From positions 2,109,501 through 2,173,500 of the forward strand of contig NC_135187.1 in the NCBI RefSeq assembly GCF_041146795.1: a stretch of 64,000 nt of DNA, given 5' to 3'. Origin of the DNA: Maylandia zebra (lineage: Eukaryota > Chordata > Actinopteri > Cichliformes > Cichlidae). Positions 1-10,339 of this stretch are shown piece by piece (the stretch's first letter is position 1; each line of letters begins with the position of its first letter). The position numbers and the translations under genes are program-made. A model generated the notes under the pieces. It was not told the origin of the DNA, ran no database searches, and saw only the letters and a list, made by a program, of their open reading frames with translations.

Positions 1-38
1 ACAGACGGTGAAGCTGCTCAAATATCTTTCAGCTCAAA

Positions 39-3000
39 ATGTCTACAGAAATTCAAAGTGTTGAAGATTTCAGGGTGAAATACAGCAGAGGGTCCCAAGA
101 GGATGGAGGAGTGAGAGAGCAGAGTGAGGTGGAGGTGTTAGATGATGGAGAGCAGCACCCTGACGTTGGCCTACAAGAAGCTGGTAAGCAGGAAATCATC
201 AAAGTGACCAAACCAAAGAAAATGTTGGTGATGAAAGTGTTGTTCAGTGTCTTTTAAAGCTCTGATATCCGCCCACTTTAAGACATATTAGTGTTCGTGT
301 CACATGTGCCCAGAATATGTTTCCAGTCCAAACTGGCACACAGATCATTTGTTGCACTGGGCCTGTTTACTCCCAGTTAGGAGCTCCGTTTCTAACCGTC
401 TGACTGTTTCAGTGTCTGTGGCTTCAAGTCAAACTGGTTCAGCTGCTGCTTTCAGGAAGAGGTCTGTGAGTGGCAGAGAGAAGCAGCCAATAGGAGCAGC
501 ACAGCTCTTTTAACCCGTTAGTTAATGCAAAGCGTTTAAATCAGTATTTCTGTTCTGTGGTCCGACAAGGAACAGATGGATATCTAAACAAATTCTTTGT
601 TAAGTCAGTATATGTGATTAGGAGAAACACAAACAGATGAAAAAGCTTTTAACTCAAAAGTGTTTAAGTGTAGTTTAAACTGTAGAGTTTAACTGTACTA
701 AAGAACAGAGTAACCAATAGAACTCATTTAACTCATCAGCCCTTAATGTTTCTACAGTTCATGGTTGTTCCTTAGTATTACATTTGTACATCACTCATGT
801 GTGCATATGATAAAGCTAATAACTGTTACATCAGGACTGCTAGGTATCCTGTTCCCATGGAAACATTGTCTTCTGAAGTATTTCAAGAGAAATCAAACAC
901 ACCTGTCCAACAGCAGCTGAAACACGCTAAAAAGATATCAGTTTTCTGATTTCTGTTGGTCAAAATATATTTTGCTGCTGACCACAAATGTGTCTAAAAT
1001 GTAGTCATGTCTCAACATTGCCAGCCACATTAGAAAAACACATTTTGTGATGTGCAAGAACCACTCGATTTAACATTCCTACAAAGGAAATTAACTAAAT
1101 GTAAAGAAAAATGAATTCCAAAGTGTCTTTAGTGCCTCATCAGTGGACTCTTTGTGTATTTTCTGCATAGATGAACACTTCCAGAAGAACGTTCCAGCTT
1201 CAACAAGAAGCTGGCTCAGAGTTTTTGAAGTAAACCTGGGAGTGCTGTATCTTCTGATGCTGGCTGCAATCACGACACGCTGTGAGGACATTTAATTCCA
1301 ACATGTATTAAAAATTATTATTATAATTTAAATTATTATTATTTACATTTGACATCTCTACATGAAACTATTTGAAATTTAGACCTGCCTTTGTCCAGTT
1401 CTTATTCTCCTCCTGCAGTGTTTCCTCTGGTAGGATATGATCTTTTATTGGGCTTTGAATACATAGTGCAGAAACATATGTAACGTTTATTTGTTTTTAA
1501 CATCTATTCCCTTTATGAAGTTAGGCTACAACAGGGAAAACAAAAAAATCATCCACACTGCTTTCTAACGGGACCACACTCTCACAGTCTTCCTTGCTGC
1601 AGGGGAGGGGTAGTGCAGTGTGCTCAGGGGGCAGGGAAGGCTGGCCAACACTGCAGCTACCATCATTCTAACCACATCTTCCCTATTTCAGTAGCTTTCA
1701 ATGGCTCGAACAGAAGAAAAGGGTTGGAGTAGCTGACAGGGACAGGAAGAGCGAGCAGGAGAGAGTTTCTCTGACAGTGTCAGAACAAGCAACAGCAGAT
1801 GGGCGCTGGGGAAGCGTTTTTGATAAAAAAAACACATTATAAATTAACAAACATCTGGGCTGATTTCTTCCCCACCTACAACACTCAACACGGTGATTCT
1901 GTGATTATATCAACAAAGCAGACAGGCAGCAGAATCTGCTGAAGAGTGATACAGGTGCAGTCACACTATGTTAGACAGTGGCGGTCTGTTATCATTATGC
2001 TGGCTAGTTAGTTCACTTGAGATAATTAGGGAGCTAACAAGCTAATGTTTGTTTCATTTATTTGAAAGGAAAATGAAAAACTTCCGTCGATGATATTATT
2101 TAGTTTTAAATCAGTTTTGTTGCTCTTCAACTAGATATTTTAGTCACTTTGGACAAAGAGCAGCTGCAGAACAGAAACAATGAACTGAGCAACAACTTCA
2201 GCCTTCTGGCTAATCACTCGGGTCAGCTACAGGAAGAGGTCAAGCAGCTCAAAGAAAAGATGGAAGGTAAAACACCTTTGAATCACGATATGAAAACATC
2301 TCTGTGAGTCAAGTAAAGGCTGTAACTTTCAGCACTGAGTAGAAACTGTATTTAAAACATGTGTTTGACATTAAGAGAAGTGTCCCGATCGATGGACAAG
2401 ATTTGGAAGCAGCTGTTACTTTAAATCCACTGAGGCAAAGCACTGGCAAGAGAGCAGGAGAGCCTGTCAGGATAAAGGAGCTGATCTGGTGATGATAAAC
2501 AGCAAAGAGGAACAGGTGGGTGTGTTTGTTCATGTCTGTGTGATCTTTGATGGAGCTGACAGTCATCTGTTACTTGTGTCTGTGACCTGCTTCCTGTCTC
2601 CACTCTGATGGATTTCTCTCTGATTTCTACACAATGGAAGAAAAGTTTCATCACAGTTATTCTTCCTTCAGACATATTCACAAGATGATGTCACTACAAC
2701 AGAAGTGCTGAATTATGACTGGAGACAATATTTGTGTCTCTACTCAAAAAGGAATTTATCAATGAACTGAACATGAGAGGAGAGTCCTGGACTGGTCTGA
2801 CAGGCAAACAGACATCAGGAGGATATAAATGGGAATGGGTGGACGGATCAGCGCTGACAGAAACGTGAGACATTAGTTTGTTTCTATTCCAGAGTTATTA
2901 TTTAGAAGTGAAACACTGATGTTTTGGAAGATAGATCAGCAATACATGAGTTGAGCTATTTTCCAACAGCCCCACAAACTGAATGTAAAGAAAAGCAGAA

Positions 3001-3276
3001 ATCCTCCTTTGAATGAACAGCTGTGCTTGAACTCTCTTCATCTGCAGTCTGTGATGACGTTCAGTTACAACAAGTCAGTTTGAAGGAATCAGGATTGAAA
3101 AAAGTTTACTCCAGTTTAATATCATATTTTATTTCTCTGACAGGTTGTGGGCACCAGCACAGCAGAGTACGAGTTATGATTCCTATGGAGTCTGCTGTGA
3201 TGATAAAGGGAACTTGAAACAGGCAGTTGAACATTATGTTGGTTACAGCTCGAAGACCTTCATCTGTGAGAAATGA
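39..3276 (+). CDS. Gene A: type II C-type lectin-like receptor (KLR/CD209-like), 6 exons, intact
   Basis: Joined exons 39-183, 1171-1281, 2144-2266, 2376-2515, 2752-2864 and 3144-3276 give an open 254-aa frame; all junctions are GT-AG and phases match (1,1,1,0,2). Residues 1-48 are an acidic cytoplasmic tail. About 67-84 is a short transmembrane segment (VNLGVLYLLMLAA). Residues 86-126 are a stalk with an NHS glycosylation site and a heptad-like end (LQEEVKQLKEKME). From 127 a CTLD follows, with KCPDRW, SSCYF, RRACQDKGADL, WTGL, WEWVDGSAL and the terminal TFICEK. The calcium/sugar motifs EPN/QPD and WND are absent, and a vicinal Cys pair (GVCCDD) occupies the fourth-cysteine position. Probable role: surface receptor on immune cells, by family resemblance. 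Oddities: exon 5 has a purine-rich acceptor (CTCAAAAAG) where B and D have CCCAAACAG, and the stalk exon looks like a fusion of the two stalk exon types in B and D. No ITIM or ITAM is visible. Exon assignment is by eye. Confidence 0.85.
184..1170 (+). other. Intron 1 of gene A
   Basis: No coding signal beyond short chance frames. It aligns by eye with the introns after cassette I at 45145 and 61555. Relative to those it lacks a segment of about 190 bases after the shared stretch ending near 510 (the part seen at 45477-45660). Confidence 0.7.
1550..1597 (+). pseudogene. Remnant of cassette II transmembrane exon inside gene A
   Basis: The stretch CATCCACACTGCTTTCTAAC followed by GGGACCACA matches the acceptor and start of the cassette II transmembrane exon of gene D (51457-51500). 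The acceptor AG of gene D reads GG here (position 1570), and similarity is lost after a few tens of bases. I read it as a dead leftover of a second N-terminal cassette. It is short, so chance or partial gene conversion cannot be excluded, but its position between cassette I and the stalk exon is the expected one. Confidence 0.6.
1598..2143 (+). other. Intron 2 of gene A, shared with gene D
   Basis: About 1881-2050 aligns by eye with 52135-52305 of gene D, which places the gene A stalk exon in the same context as in gene D. No other gene is seen. Confidence 0.65.
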
Positions 3277-3404
3277 GTTTGGTGCTTTGATGTAAATGTT
3301 TGAATAATCCAACCAAAGACACCTCACTATGAAATGTCCTGCATGAGCCTCAGACTCAGCTTACAGTCTTTACTTGTTCATTCTGCATCATATATTGATT
3401 ACAT
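3277..3404 (+). other. Gene A 3' UTR start, conserved across the array, cut at 3404
   Basis: These bases after the stop codon match 39764 onward (gene B) and 55144 onward (gene D) essentially without differences. The match ends abruptly at 3404, where unrelated repeat sequence begins. The AATAAA signal of the other copies (39992, 55372) is therefore missing at the expected place. Confidence 0.8.
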
Positions 3405-3410
3405 GTGTTA

Positions 3411-3960
3411 TCTAAGGACCTTGGAAAGAAAAGCTTCTGGACTTCTTTAAGTTGCTTGAAGACGTTTCACCTCGTCCACCTTTTGGATGATAGGTGAAAC
3501 AAAAAAAAAAAAGGGGGGGGGGAATGTACAATGAACATAGAGAAGCAAGGCACTGATAACTATAACAATAGTAGCAGCAACAACAACAGTAACAAAACAA
3601 AATGAAACCGGTCTCAAAAGGAGACTGCTATCCTTCCAGTGATCCCAGTCCATCTTCTCATTTTTCAGACTATTTAAATGCTTAAGTGCTTACACCCAGT
3701 CCACACCCAAACCAAAACGCAGAGTATTAGACCGAACTTTGGAATAAATAACTGGCAACAAGTGATATAACAACACATATCCCAAGCATAAATGGGACTC
3801 TGTAGAGTTTAATTGTTGTTATTATCTTGTACCTGTTTCGGCCATTCATAGTTATCCCAAACTATGTATTGTCAGTGCAAGAAAAAAAAAAGGGAGAGCG
3901 AGTCCTGGCCCTGGACATATATTAAGCGCACGTTTTGGGTCTTTAAAGGTCATTTCTTGT
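3411..3960 (-). repeat. Dispersed repeat fragment, possibly Penelope-related, with poly-A/poly-G run
   Basis: The minus strand of about 3416-3475 contains GTGAAACGTCTTCAAGCAAC and continues to an AAGAAGTCCAG stretch. A sister copy lies on the plus strand at about 31868-31925. The GAAACGTC core resembles the 3' half of hammerhead-type motifs carried by Penelope-like elements; this is an inference. A run of A then G lies at 3500-3521. From there to 3960 I see no gene. Confidence 0.45.
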
Positions 3961-4795
3961 CCATCCGCGGTAGTAATCCTCAGCGTCGCTGGATACCCCA
4001 GTGGACTCCGTTGCAACTGTGAAGTAGATTCCTCACCTCAGTAAAGGTGGCACGCTGTTTATTCACAGCTTGGGTGAAGTCCGGCAGTACGCGAATACAA
4101 TCACCATCTACAGTTGTTATCACCCCAGCCTCGGCTGCCTTTCTGAGAAATATTTCCTTTTCTGTGAACTAATGACATTTCACTACAAATGCGCGGGTGG
4201 CTGGTCATCTTGAGTTGGCTTGGTGCAGAGGGTCCAATGCGCCTATTCTAGAGTCGGCACTTTTTCTAGACCAAGAGCATTTTTCAGCATTTCCGACGCA
4301 TATTCAGATGGGTGTTTCCCCTGCTCTCATCCCTCCTTTACCACCATAACGCGGCCGTTGCAGCGCTGTGACCTAGCCTCCAAATCCTCGCACCAGGCCT
4401 TCAGCAGGGCAAGCTCTTTTTTTCAGGCTGGAAATGTCGATTCCATAGAGTCGGAATTAGCAGTGACTCCCTTTTCCAACTCAGATGTGTGGTTTTCAAC
4501 CTTATCCAATCTTTTATTGAGTGTCTCAACGACGTTATGCAGCTCTGTTTGGGTCTCTGCAGCCTTTTCATCTATTTTCTCCAGCAATTCTTGCTTCATT
4601 CATTGCAGCTCCTTCAGGATTGCCTGCTGCTCGCCCGCAGTTGTCTCCGTGGCATTTGGGCATGCTAGGCTAGCTGGGCCAGCAACTAGCTCTCGTGTCC
4701 TGCTCCATCTTGTTGGCTTGAATTTTTTTGGGCATGTTGTCCATAGACTGGGATGGTTCTTTTCTAATATGTTGTTGCTCTCATATGTGAAGTAA
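3960..4795 (-). mobile_element. LINE-1-like ORF1 remnant (antisense)
   Basis: The minus strand encodes a broken ORF1-type protein. A start near 4740 reads MPKKIQANKMEQ, followed by a heptad-rich segment (ELHNVVETLNKRLDKVEN), a CEDLEARSQR-like motif and a C-terminal part near 4020-4160 with FTQAVNKQRATFTEV. These are features of the coiled-coil and RRM-type ORF1 protein of L1 or Tx1-like elements. Stops interrupt it. The long plus-strand frame at 4220-4795 is only its shadow. Confidence 0.65.
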
Positions 4796-4957
4796 TATCA
4801 CGTAATTTTCTAAGAATTATATGGTAAATCCAAGGGTTCAAGGGCAGAGCTCACAAATCAATGTCCTCACATGGCGCTGCCGGTTAAAACATTTAACAGA
4901 ATATAAGGGAATCAGCTCAGATGTTATTTTTAAGGCATAGAATTAGAATTCCCTAAA

Positions 4958-5090
4958 CAGCTAATGCCAGTTCATGCTTAATACCATTTTGCACCACAAG
5001 ATGGTACAGTTAGACAGCTTCTAGTCTGCACAGAGATCAATCTTGTATTGTTTGTTTTTACAATACATCATTAATATTTTTGTTTGCTAC
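4958..5090 (+). repeat. Old copy of the array's intergenic DNA downstream of gene A
   Basis: Text such as TAATACCATTTTGCACCACA aligns by eye with about 40555-40690 and 56965-57090, the DNA downstream of genes B and D. This marks the ancestral downstream flank of gene A, displaced from its gene by repeat insertions. The stretch from 5091 to 5695 shows no gene, only AT-rich DNA with a short tandem AAATTC-type repeat near 5330-5360. Confidence 0.65.
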
Positions 5091-5695
5091 CATATGGGTG
5101 AACACCCACACTTTATTCAGCTGCTGTAAAACTGCAATGAGATTTTGGTTCAAATTTCTGCCAATAAGTTGATTCATTCCCATTCTCATGTTAATTCACA
5201 CTTTGCATTTTGTAATTTAATGTACTGTATATATCACACACTTAAACAAAACAAAACGTTTTGTAAAACTGCTGATTTTTTTCTTCTTTTTATACTGAAA
5301 AACATTCCCTTTGTAGTCACTCCTATTCAAATTCAAATTTTCAAATTCAAATTCAAATTCTGTAGCACTACCGAGACAGTGAATTACCGCAACAGTAACA
5401 TATGAAAATAAGCACCAAAACACAGCACCAGGTTGTCCCAGTGCACGTATACATTCTTATGAGAGAGGATTGGGGCCAATGGAAAAAAGAAAAACTGGGG
5501 ACATCTTTTTTTTTTTCCAAAGCTTTTTTTATTTACCTCCCTGGTTTCTGAGTCCTGGATTTCGATCCTACTCTGCCTGCCACACAGCGCACATTGACAG
5601 AGATAATTGTACCACATTTTTCCAATATAAAGTGAAGGCTGAACTTCACCTTAGTATTCTGGAGGGCCAGGAGTGACAAAATGATTTAGATAAAT

Positions 5696-6027
5696 ATGGT
5701 AAATGGTAAATGGCCTGTATTTATATAGCGCTTTTCTAGTCCCTAAGGACCCCAAAGCGCTTTACATATCCAGTCATCCACCCATTCACACACACATCCA
5801 CACACTGGTGATGGCAAGCTACATTGTAGCCACAGCCACCCTGGGGCGCACTGACAGAGGCGAGGCTGCCGGACACTGGCGCCACCGGGCCCTCTGACCA
5901 CCACCAGTAGGCAACGGGTGAAGTGTCTTGCCCAAGGACACAACGACCGAGACTGTCGGAGCCGGTGCTCGAACCAGCAACCTTCCGATTACAAGACGAA
6001 CTCCCAACTCTTGAGCCACGATCGCAT
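5696..6027 (-). repeat. tRNA-derived SINE, antisense
   Basis: Read on the minus strand, the head carries a tRNA-like region (GTGGCTCAAGAG as box A-like, GGTTCGAGCACC as box B-like). It is followed by TTGGGCAAGACACTTCACCC and a tail of the TATATAAATACAGGCC type shared with LINE 3' ends. A related plus-strand copy lies at 30200-30500 and a 3' fragment at 33850-34004. Confidence 0.8.
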
Positions 6028-6066
6028 CATTAAATAATTTAAAATTTGTCAGTAATAAAGTAAATC

Positions 6067-6175
6067 TGTCATTAATTAATTAAAATTAATTAATTTTAAT
6101 TAATTAATTAATTTTAATTAATTAATTAATTTTAATTAATTAATTAATTAAAATTAATTAATTTTAATTAATTCC
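6067..6175. repeat. TTAATTAA-rich low-complexity tract
   Basis: About 110 bases made almost only of AATT/TTAA units, so self-complementary at many registers. It directly follows the SINE after about 40 bases. Confidence 0.9.
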
Positions 6176-6581
6176 TTCGAATCTGTGTTCGACTACTCCG
6201 CCTAGGCTGCACTGTCGAGCGCAGATCCACTGAGCGCTCAACACAGACAGCATCGTCAGAAGGAAGAGCGCAGGGCAAGCTAGCGAGACAGAAGTTAAGC
6301 TCTCCTTGCAACATGGACCTCCCCCACCCTCATTCAGATCTGGCGTTTGGAATTATTTTGGTTTTCATGTGACGTATGACCCTGAAGGTAAGCGCGTCAT
6401 GGACTAAAGTAAAACAGTATGTTGGATGTGCCATGCAATGCTCAATTACGTGGGTGGGAACTAGTGTGTTAGCGCAGTTAGCTCGTTAACGTGTTGGCCC
6501 TCCAGCCCCATGCACGGGGCGATCAGGGGCAGCTCGTTAACGGAGATTTGCCGTGTTGTGGCGTTAACGTCATTTCAACGA

Positions 6582-8090
6582 CAGGGCTCTCAAAATTTCA
6601 AAATCCCTGGTAGCCCTTCGGGCAGGGACTCTTCAGTTTTTGGTAGCCCAAAATAAATTTAAGTAGCCCGAATAAAAAAGCGAGCAATTTTTTGATTGAT
6701 GTTTTGTTTCCTGTTTTGTTTCCTTTACAATATTATACATTAAAGTATAATATTGTAAAGGAAACAAAACATTAATCAAAAAATTGTTGAAAAACAAAAT
6801 TACAACATTGTATAAAAACAATCATCAACTCAAATACTTGGTTCTGATTGAACAGAAATTTCTATGAACTTGTAAGAACTGTGTAGGACATGAATCAGTC
6901 TGTGTCAGATCCTGAATTTGAAATTTCCACTGAAGTCACGGGTAAGAGACAAGTGGAACCAAGATTGAGGCCGTTTGCTTTTTGAAGTTTGCAAAGACTG
7001 CTAAATTTTGCCAGTGGTAGTTCACTGTGCGCATGTGCGCATTCGCTGTCAAAATAAAAGACGCACCAGATAAGAAGTTGCAACGCGCGTTTGCGTCCAT
7101 ATAAAAGGCTGTTTTTGTCCGCTAGCGTGGGATTTTCACGGCACATTCCGCACCACATCTCTGTGCGTTCATCATTTGTTTGAAGCCAGCTCACCTCCTG
7201 CAACTACTTTTCTGAGAATACGTGCTTCTTTTGTGGTTCGGACTCCTTGTGACATTTGTTTGGAGGTGGAGGAACATCACAGTAATTGCTTAAAGGAGCT
7301 TCTTCGACATCTTTAAGAGTTTTAAACAAATGTCTGTCCTCCTCCAGAAAATCTTATGTATGCAAACACGCGTTGCAACTTCTTATCTTGTGCGCGTTTT
7401 TGTTTTGTTTTTTTGACAGCGAATGCGCACCTGCGGACCACTTATGTGCAGCCCTGGTTATTTAGCTCGTCATATTGCAGCCACAGAAATTCTTTTGTCC
7501 ATGAAACCATAAAGCTGCACTTTCTTTTTGCCTTATAGTCTGATTTGTCATAACTTCTCTGTTTTGTGGTAAGCTTTTCTTTGGCTGTCACTTCTTCACC
7601 CTGACCTGTCTTATTTGGCTCAGCAGAACTAAAATATATATCCTGCTGCTTTTACACACGGACTCACATAAGCTGAGCGATTCTCTGCGCGATCAACCTC
7701 TCACATGTTTAAGCTGCGGGAGATTTCACTTGTCATGTTTGCATAGTAAGCTAACGATTAATAAGACAATGTCAGAGGAATTGGTGCACAAATTATCATC
7801 ACTCACAGATCAGTGCTGTCGCTCTCTATACACAGTTCGCACGATTGCAAAGTGAAAGCAAAAAAACAAGCGCAAATTCAAACGCGATTTCAATGTGTCA
7901 CATATTGACAGTGGCTCACCGATGCCAATGACATAATTACCCAGCTACTTTTCTGAAAGAATGCAAAAGCATTGACATATATTTTTCCTTCCTACAATAG
8001 CCCGACAGGCAGGGCAGAGATAGATTTTGGTAGCCCGACTGGAAAGATCGCTAGCCCCAGGACGTCGGGCTAGCGATTTTGCGAGCCCTG
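6582..8090. mobile_element. Non-autonomous hAT-like DNA transposon with internal inverted repeats
   Basis: The ends read CAGGGCTCTCAAAATT at 6582 and, as reverse complement of the right end, CAGGGCTCGCAAAATCGC. They are flanked by the direct repeat AACGA (6577-6581 and 8091-8095). CAGGG-type termini fit hAT elements. No transposase frame is seen. A near-palindrome spans about 6687-6790, and a second inverted repeat of about 70 bases pairs 7030-7100 with 7358-7432. Confidence 0.7.
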
Positions 8091-8095
8091 AACGA

Positions 8096-8683
8096 GATTA
8101 ACCTGAAACCACATTTTCGCATCAGTTTGTCAGGTCCCAGGGTCAAATCTAATGAGTGGCCTGTGTTGCAAAACAGGTTGATCTGGTGGTGGCTAAATAA
8201 ATTAAGGATTTCAACAATGGTGTTATGCTTTGTTTAAAAGAAAAATGAAAAAGGCAAGAAGCAAGGGGAGATGAGGAGGAGGAGAAGGAATTTTGTCTTG
8301 CTGCTGCTGCAGGAGAGGACATGAGATGGTTACACTCTCCTTTTCCTCATATAACTTCAAATCAAACTCATTGTTTAAATTAGGCTCTTCAGATAGCACA
8401 GGATAGTGAGAAATGGCCACAAATCTATTATGCTGTAAACATGAAAGCATGCATGTTGCTCAGGGCACACTCAGGGTTTAAGAGCAGCATTGTCCTTTCC
8501 TTTTCTGCTCCCGGAGCTACAGACAGCCCATTCACTGGCACTTGAGAGAGTAACTATGGTTACAGAAAGCCTCTCCATGTGTGTATCTCTGAAATTTTCA
8601 TGTCTCATAAGAAACAAACTCAGGTCATTATGTCCATGGAAAATGAAGAATGCAGAATTATTGACTTTTTATTTATAACTTGA
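8096..8683. other. Non-coding stretch, nothing recognised
   Basis: No frame, RNA gene or clear repeat ends are seen here. Confidence 0.5.
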
Positions 8684-8968
8684 ACCTCCTAGGACCTGGC
8701 GTCCACATATGTGGACATGACATTTTGGGTTATTTAGACCAAAATACTCAATTTTACTCTTCAAGGGCCTGATTTCCATTTACAAGGACATTATTCTGCT
8801 ACTGTTCTATCAAAATTTTAAACGAATATCTTCATATGTGGCTCTGATTTTTCATAAAAACAAATCTGGTAATTCTTTGTTTTTACATTTATCGGGCCCC
8901 AATCAGCCCAAATATCAAAGAGAAATTAAAAATGCTGCTGTGGAAGAGTTCAGGTCTTAGGAGGTTAA
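8684..8968. mobile_element. Small inverted-repeat element (MITE), possibly piggyBac-like
   Basis: The left end ACCTCCTAGGACCTG and the right end CAGGTCTTAGGAGGTTAA are inverted repeats about 285 bases apart. The right flank is TTAA and the left TTGA, suggesting a TTAA target, which would fit piggyBac. No coding capacity. Similar termini recur at 24004-24184. Nothing is recognised in 8969-9239. Confidence 0.6.
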
Positions 8969-9239
8969 TTGTGATTTCCACATTTACATTTTGTTTTGCT
9001 TATCAAAGATGTCTATTGTGCCTACACACGATAGCATTCAGAGCTGTATGTATTTTGTGAAGTTATTTGCTTTTTTGGCTGTGAAGACAGATCTCTGTTG
9101 CGGCATTAAATATTGACCTATAGCTGGCAAATAGTGTCACATCCTGTACCTTTGACCATTGATCTTTGATGACTATTCAGCTCAAAATACTCAAAATACT
9201 TTATTAATGTTTTGGACTAAATTGTCTGAAATGAAATAA

Positions 9240-9595
9240 GCAGGGCAGCACAGTGGCATGGTGGTTAGCACTGTTGCCTCACAGCAAGAGTTCAGTTCTC
9301 CCTGTGTTTGCGTGGGTTCACTCCGGCTTACTCCCACAAGACATGCAGTTAGTAGGGTTAGGTTAACTGGAAACTCTAAATTTCCCATAGGTGTGATTGT
9401 GATTGGTTATCTGTCTCTATGTGTTAGCTCTGTGGCCTGTCCAGGATGTACCCTGCTTCTCGCCCTAAGACAGCTGGGATAGCCCCCCCACCCGTGACCC
9501 TGACAAGGATAAGAGAAAGGGGATCGATGGGAATAATATTTCATTATATCAACTCACTTGATTTGGCACTATATAAATAAAATGAAGTTAAATTA
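9240..9595 (+). repeat. SINE-like dispersed repeat
   Basis: It starts with GGCAGCACAGTGGCATGGTGG and TTAGCACTGTTGCCTCACAG, a head common in fish SINEs, and ends with ACTATATAAATAAAATGAAG, the tail type of L2-class LINEs. Antisense fragments of the same family are at about 10801-10990 and 22370-22530. From 9596 to 10060 no gene is seen. Confidence 0.7.
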
Positions 9596-10069
9596 AAGAG
9601 ACTCAGCTCAGAATAATTTTATGTGGAATTAAAAAAAAATTAACAACTGCCATCAGATAAGTCAGGAAAATTTTGCTGAATTGTTTTGAAATACTTGGGA
9701 TTTAGGTTTAACTTGACGTAAGAGTTACATTTTAATGAATGCTGATACATACCCACAAATAAGGTCTAGGGGAAGATGTGGGGAGCAGGGAATAAAAGAA
9801 AAGGACACCAAACAGAGCAGCATGGTAAATAATAGGTTTTTTTAATTAGCAGTTTAACACAAAGAGATGGCAATGGCGCTTTTTCAATAAGAACAAAAAA
9901 AGGTCACAACCCAGTGTTGTGTGTCTAGGTGAAAGAAAGAACAAACAACAAAGATAAATGCACTTCTGCGGCCTACCTCGCCACAGCTCCCACATCTCCA
10001 AACTGCAGCACCAACAACCACACCATAGGACCTCTCCACTCCCTGGAAGGCAGTGCAAAGACAGTTGGA

Positions 10070-10140
10070 CTGAAGAAGTCACTTGGATGAGTGACAAAAC
10101 GTCACTGAAAATGCTACGTCCAGATGAACAGAATCAACTT
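10070..10140 (+). ncRNA. Degenerate hammerhead-ribozyme-like motif, probably from a Penelope-like element
   Basis: CTGAAGA at 10070 is followed by a stem GTCAC (10078-10082), loop TTGGATGA, GTGAC (10091-10095), then AAAAC. A possible third stem pairs ACGT at 10099-10102 with ACGT at 10116-10119, followed by C, giving the triplet GTC. This is the hammerhead order (CUGAUGA, stem II, GAAA, stem III, cleavage triplet). Two core positions differ from consensus (CUGAAGA for CUGAUGA, and A for the G of GAAA), so it is probably inactive. Assignment is by eye. Confidence 0.35.
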
Positions 10141-10339
10141 TGGAGAATGGCACAACAGATAAGTCAGTCAACGAAAGATGTTGTGGTGTTCGGTTAACCA
10201 TTAAGCTGTTTAATTGTTGGCTAGCCTGTGACAGAGAGGTGTAGTGGTGCCTTAATTAGGTGGGACAAGACAACTGTAGCCTGCTAGCTCTACTGACGTT
10301 TGTCTCTGCTTGTGTATTTGCTGACCCTTCTCCAATTCT

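Noticed and set aside
304..513. 69-aa frame in intron 1 of gene A
   Set aside because: In the duplicates at 45240 and 61650 the frame is not preserved; no family signal.
2309..2681. Minus-strand frames overlapping CTLD exons (similar ones near 38595-38928 and 53487-53961)
   Set aside because: Shadows of the plus-strand CTLD exon and its conserved intron, recurring in each gene copy.
4220..4795. 191-aa plus-strand frame
   Set aside because: It is the complement of a decayed L1-like ORF1; the minus strand carries the recognisable motifs.
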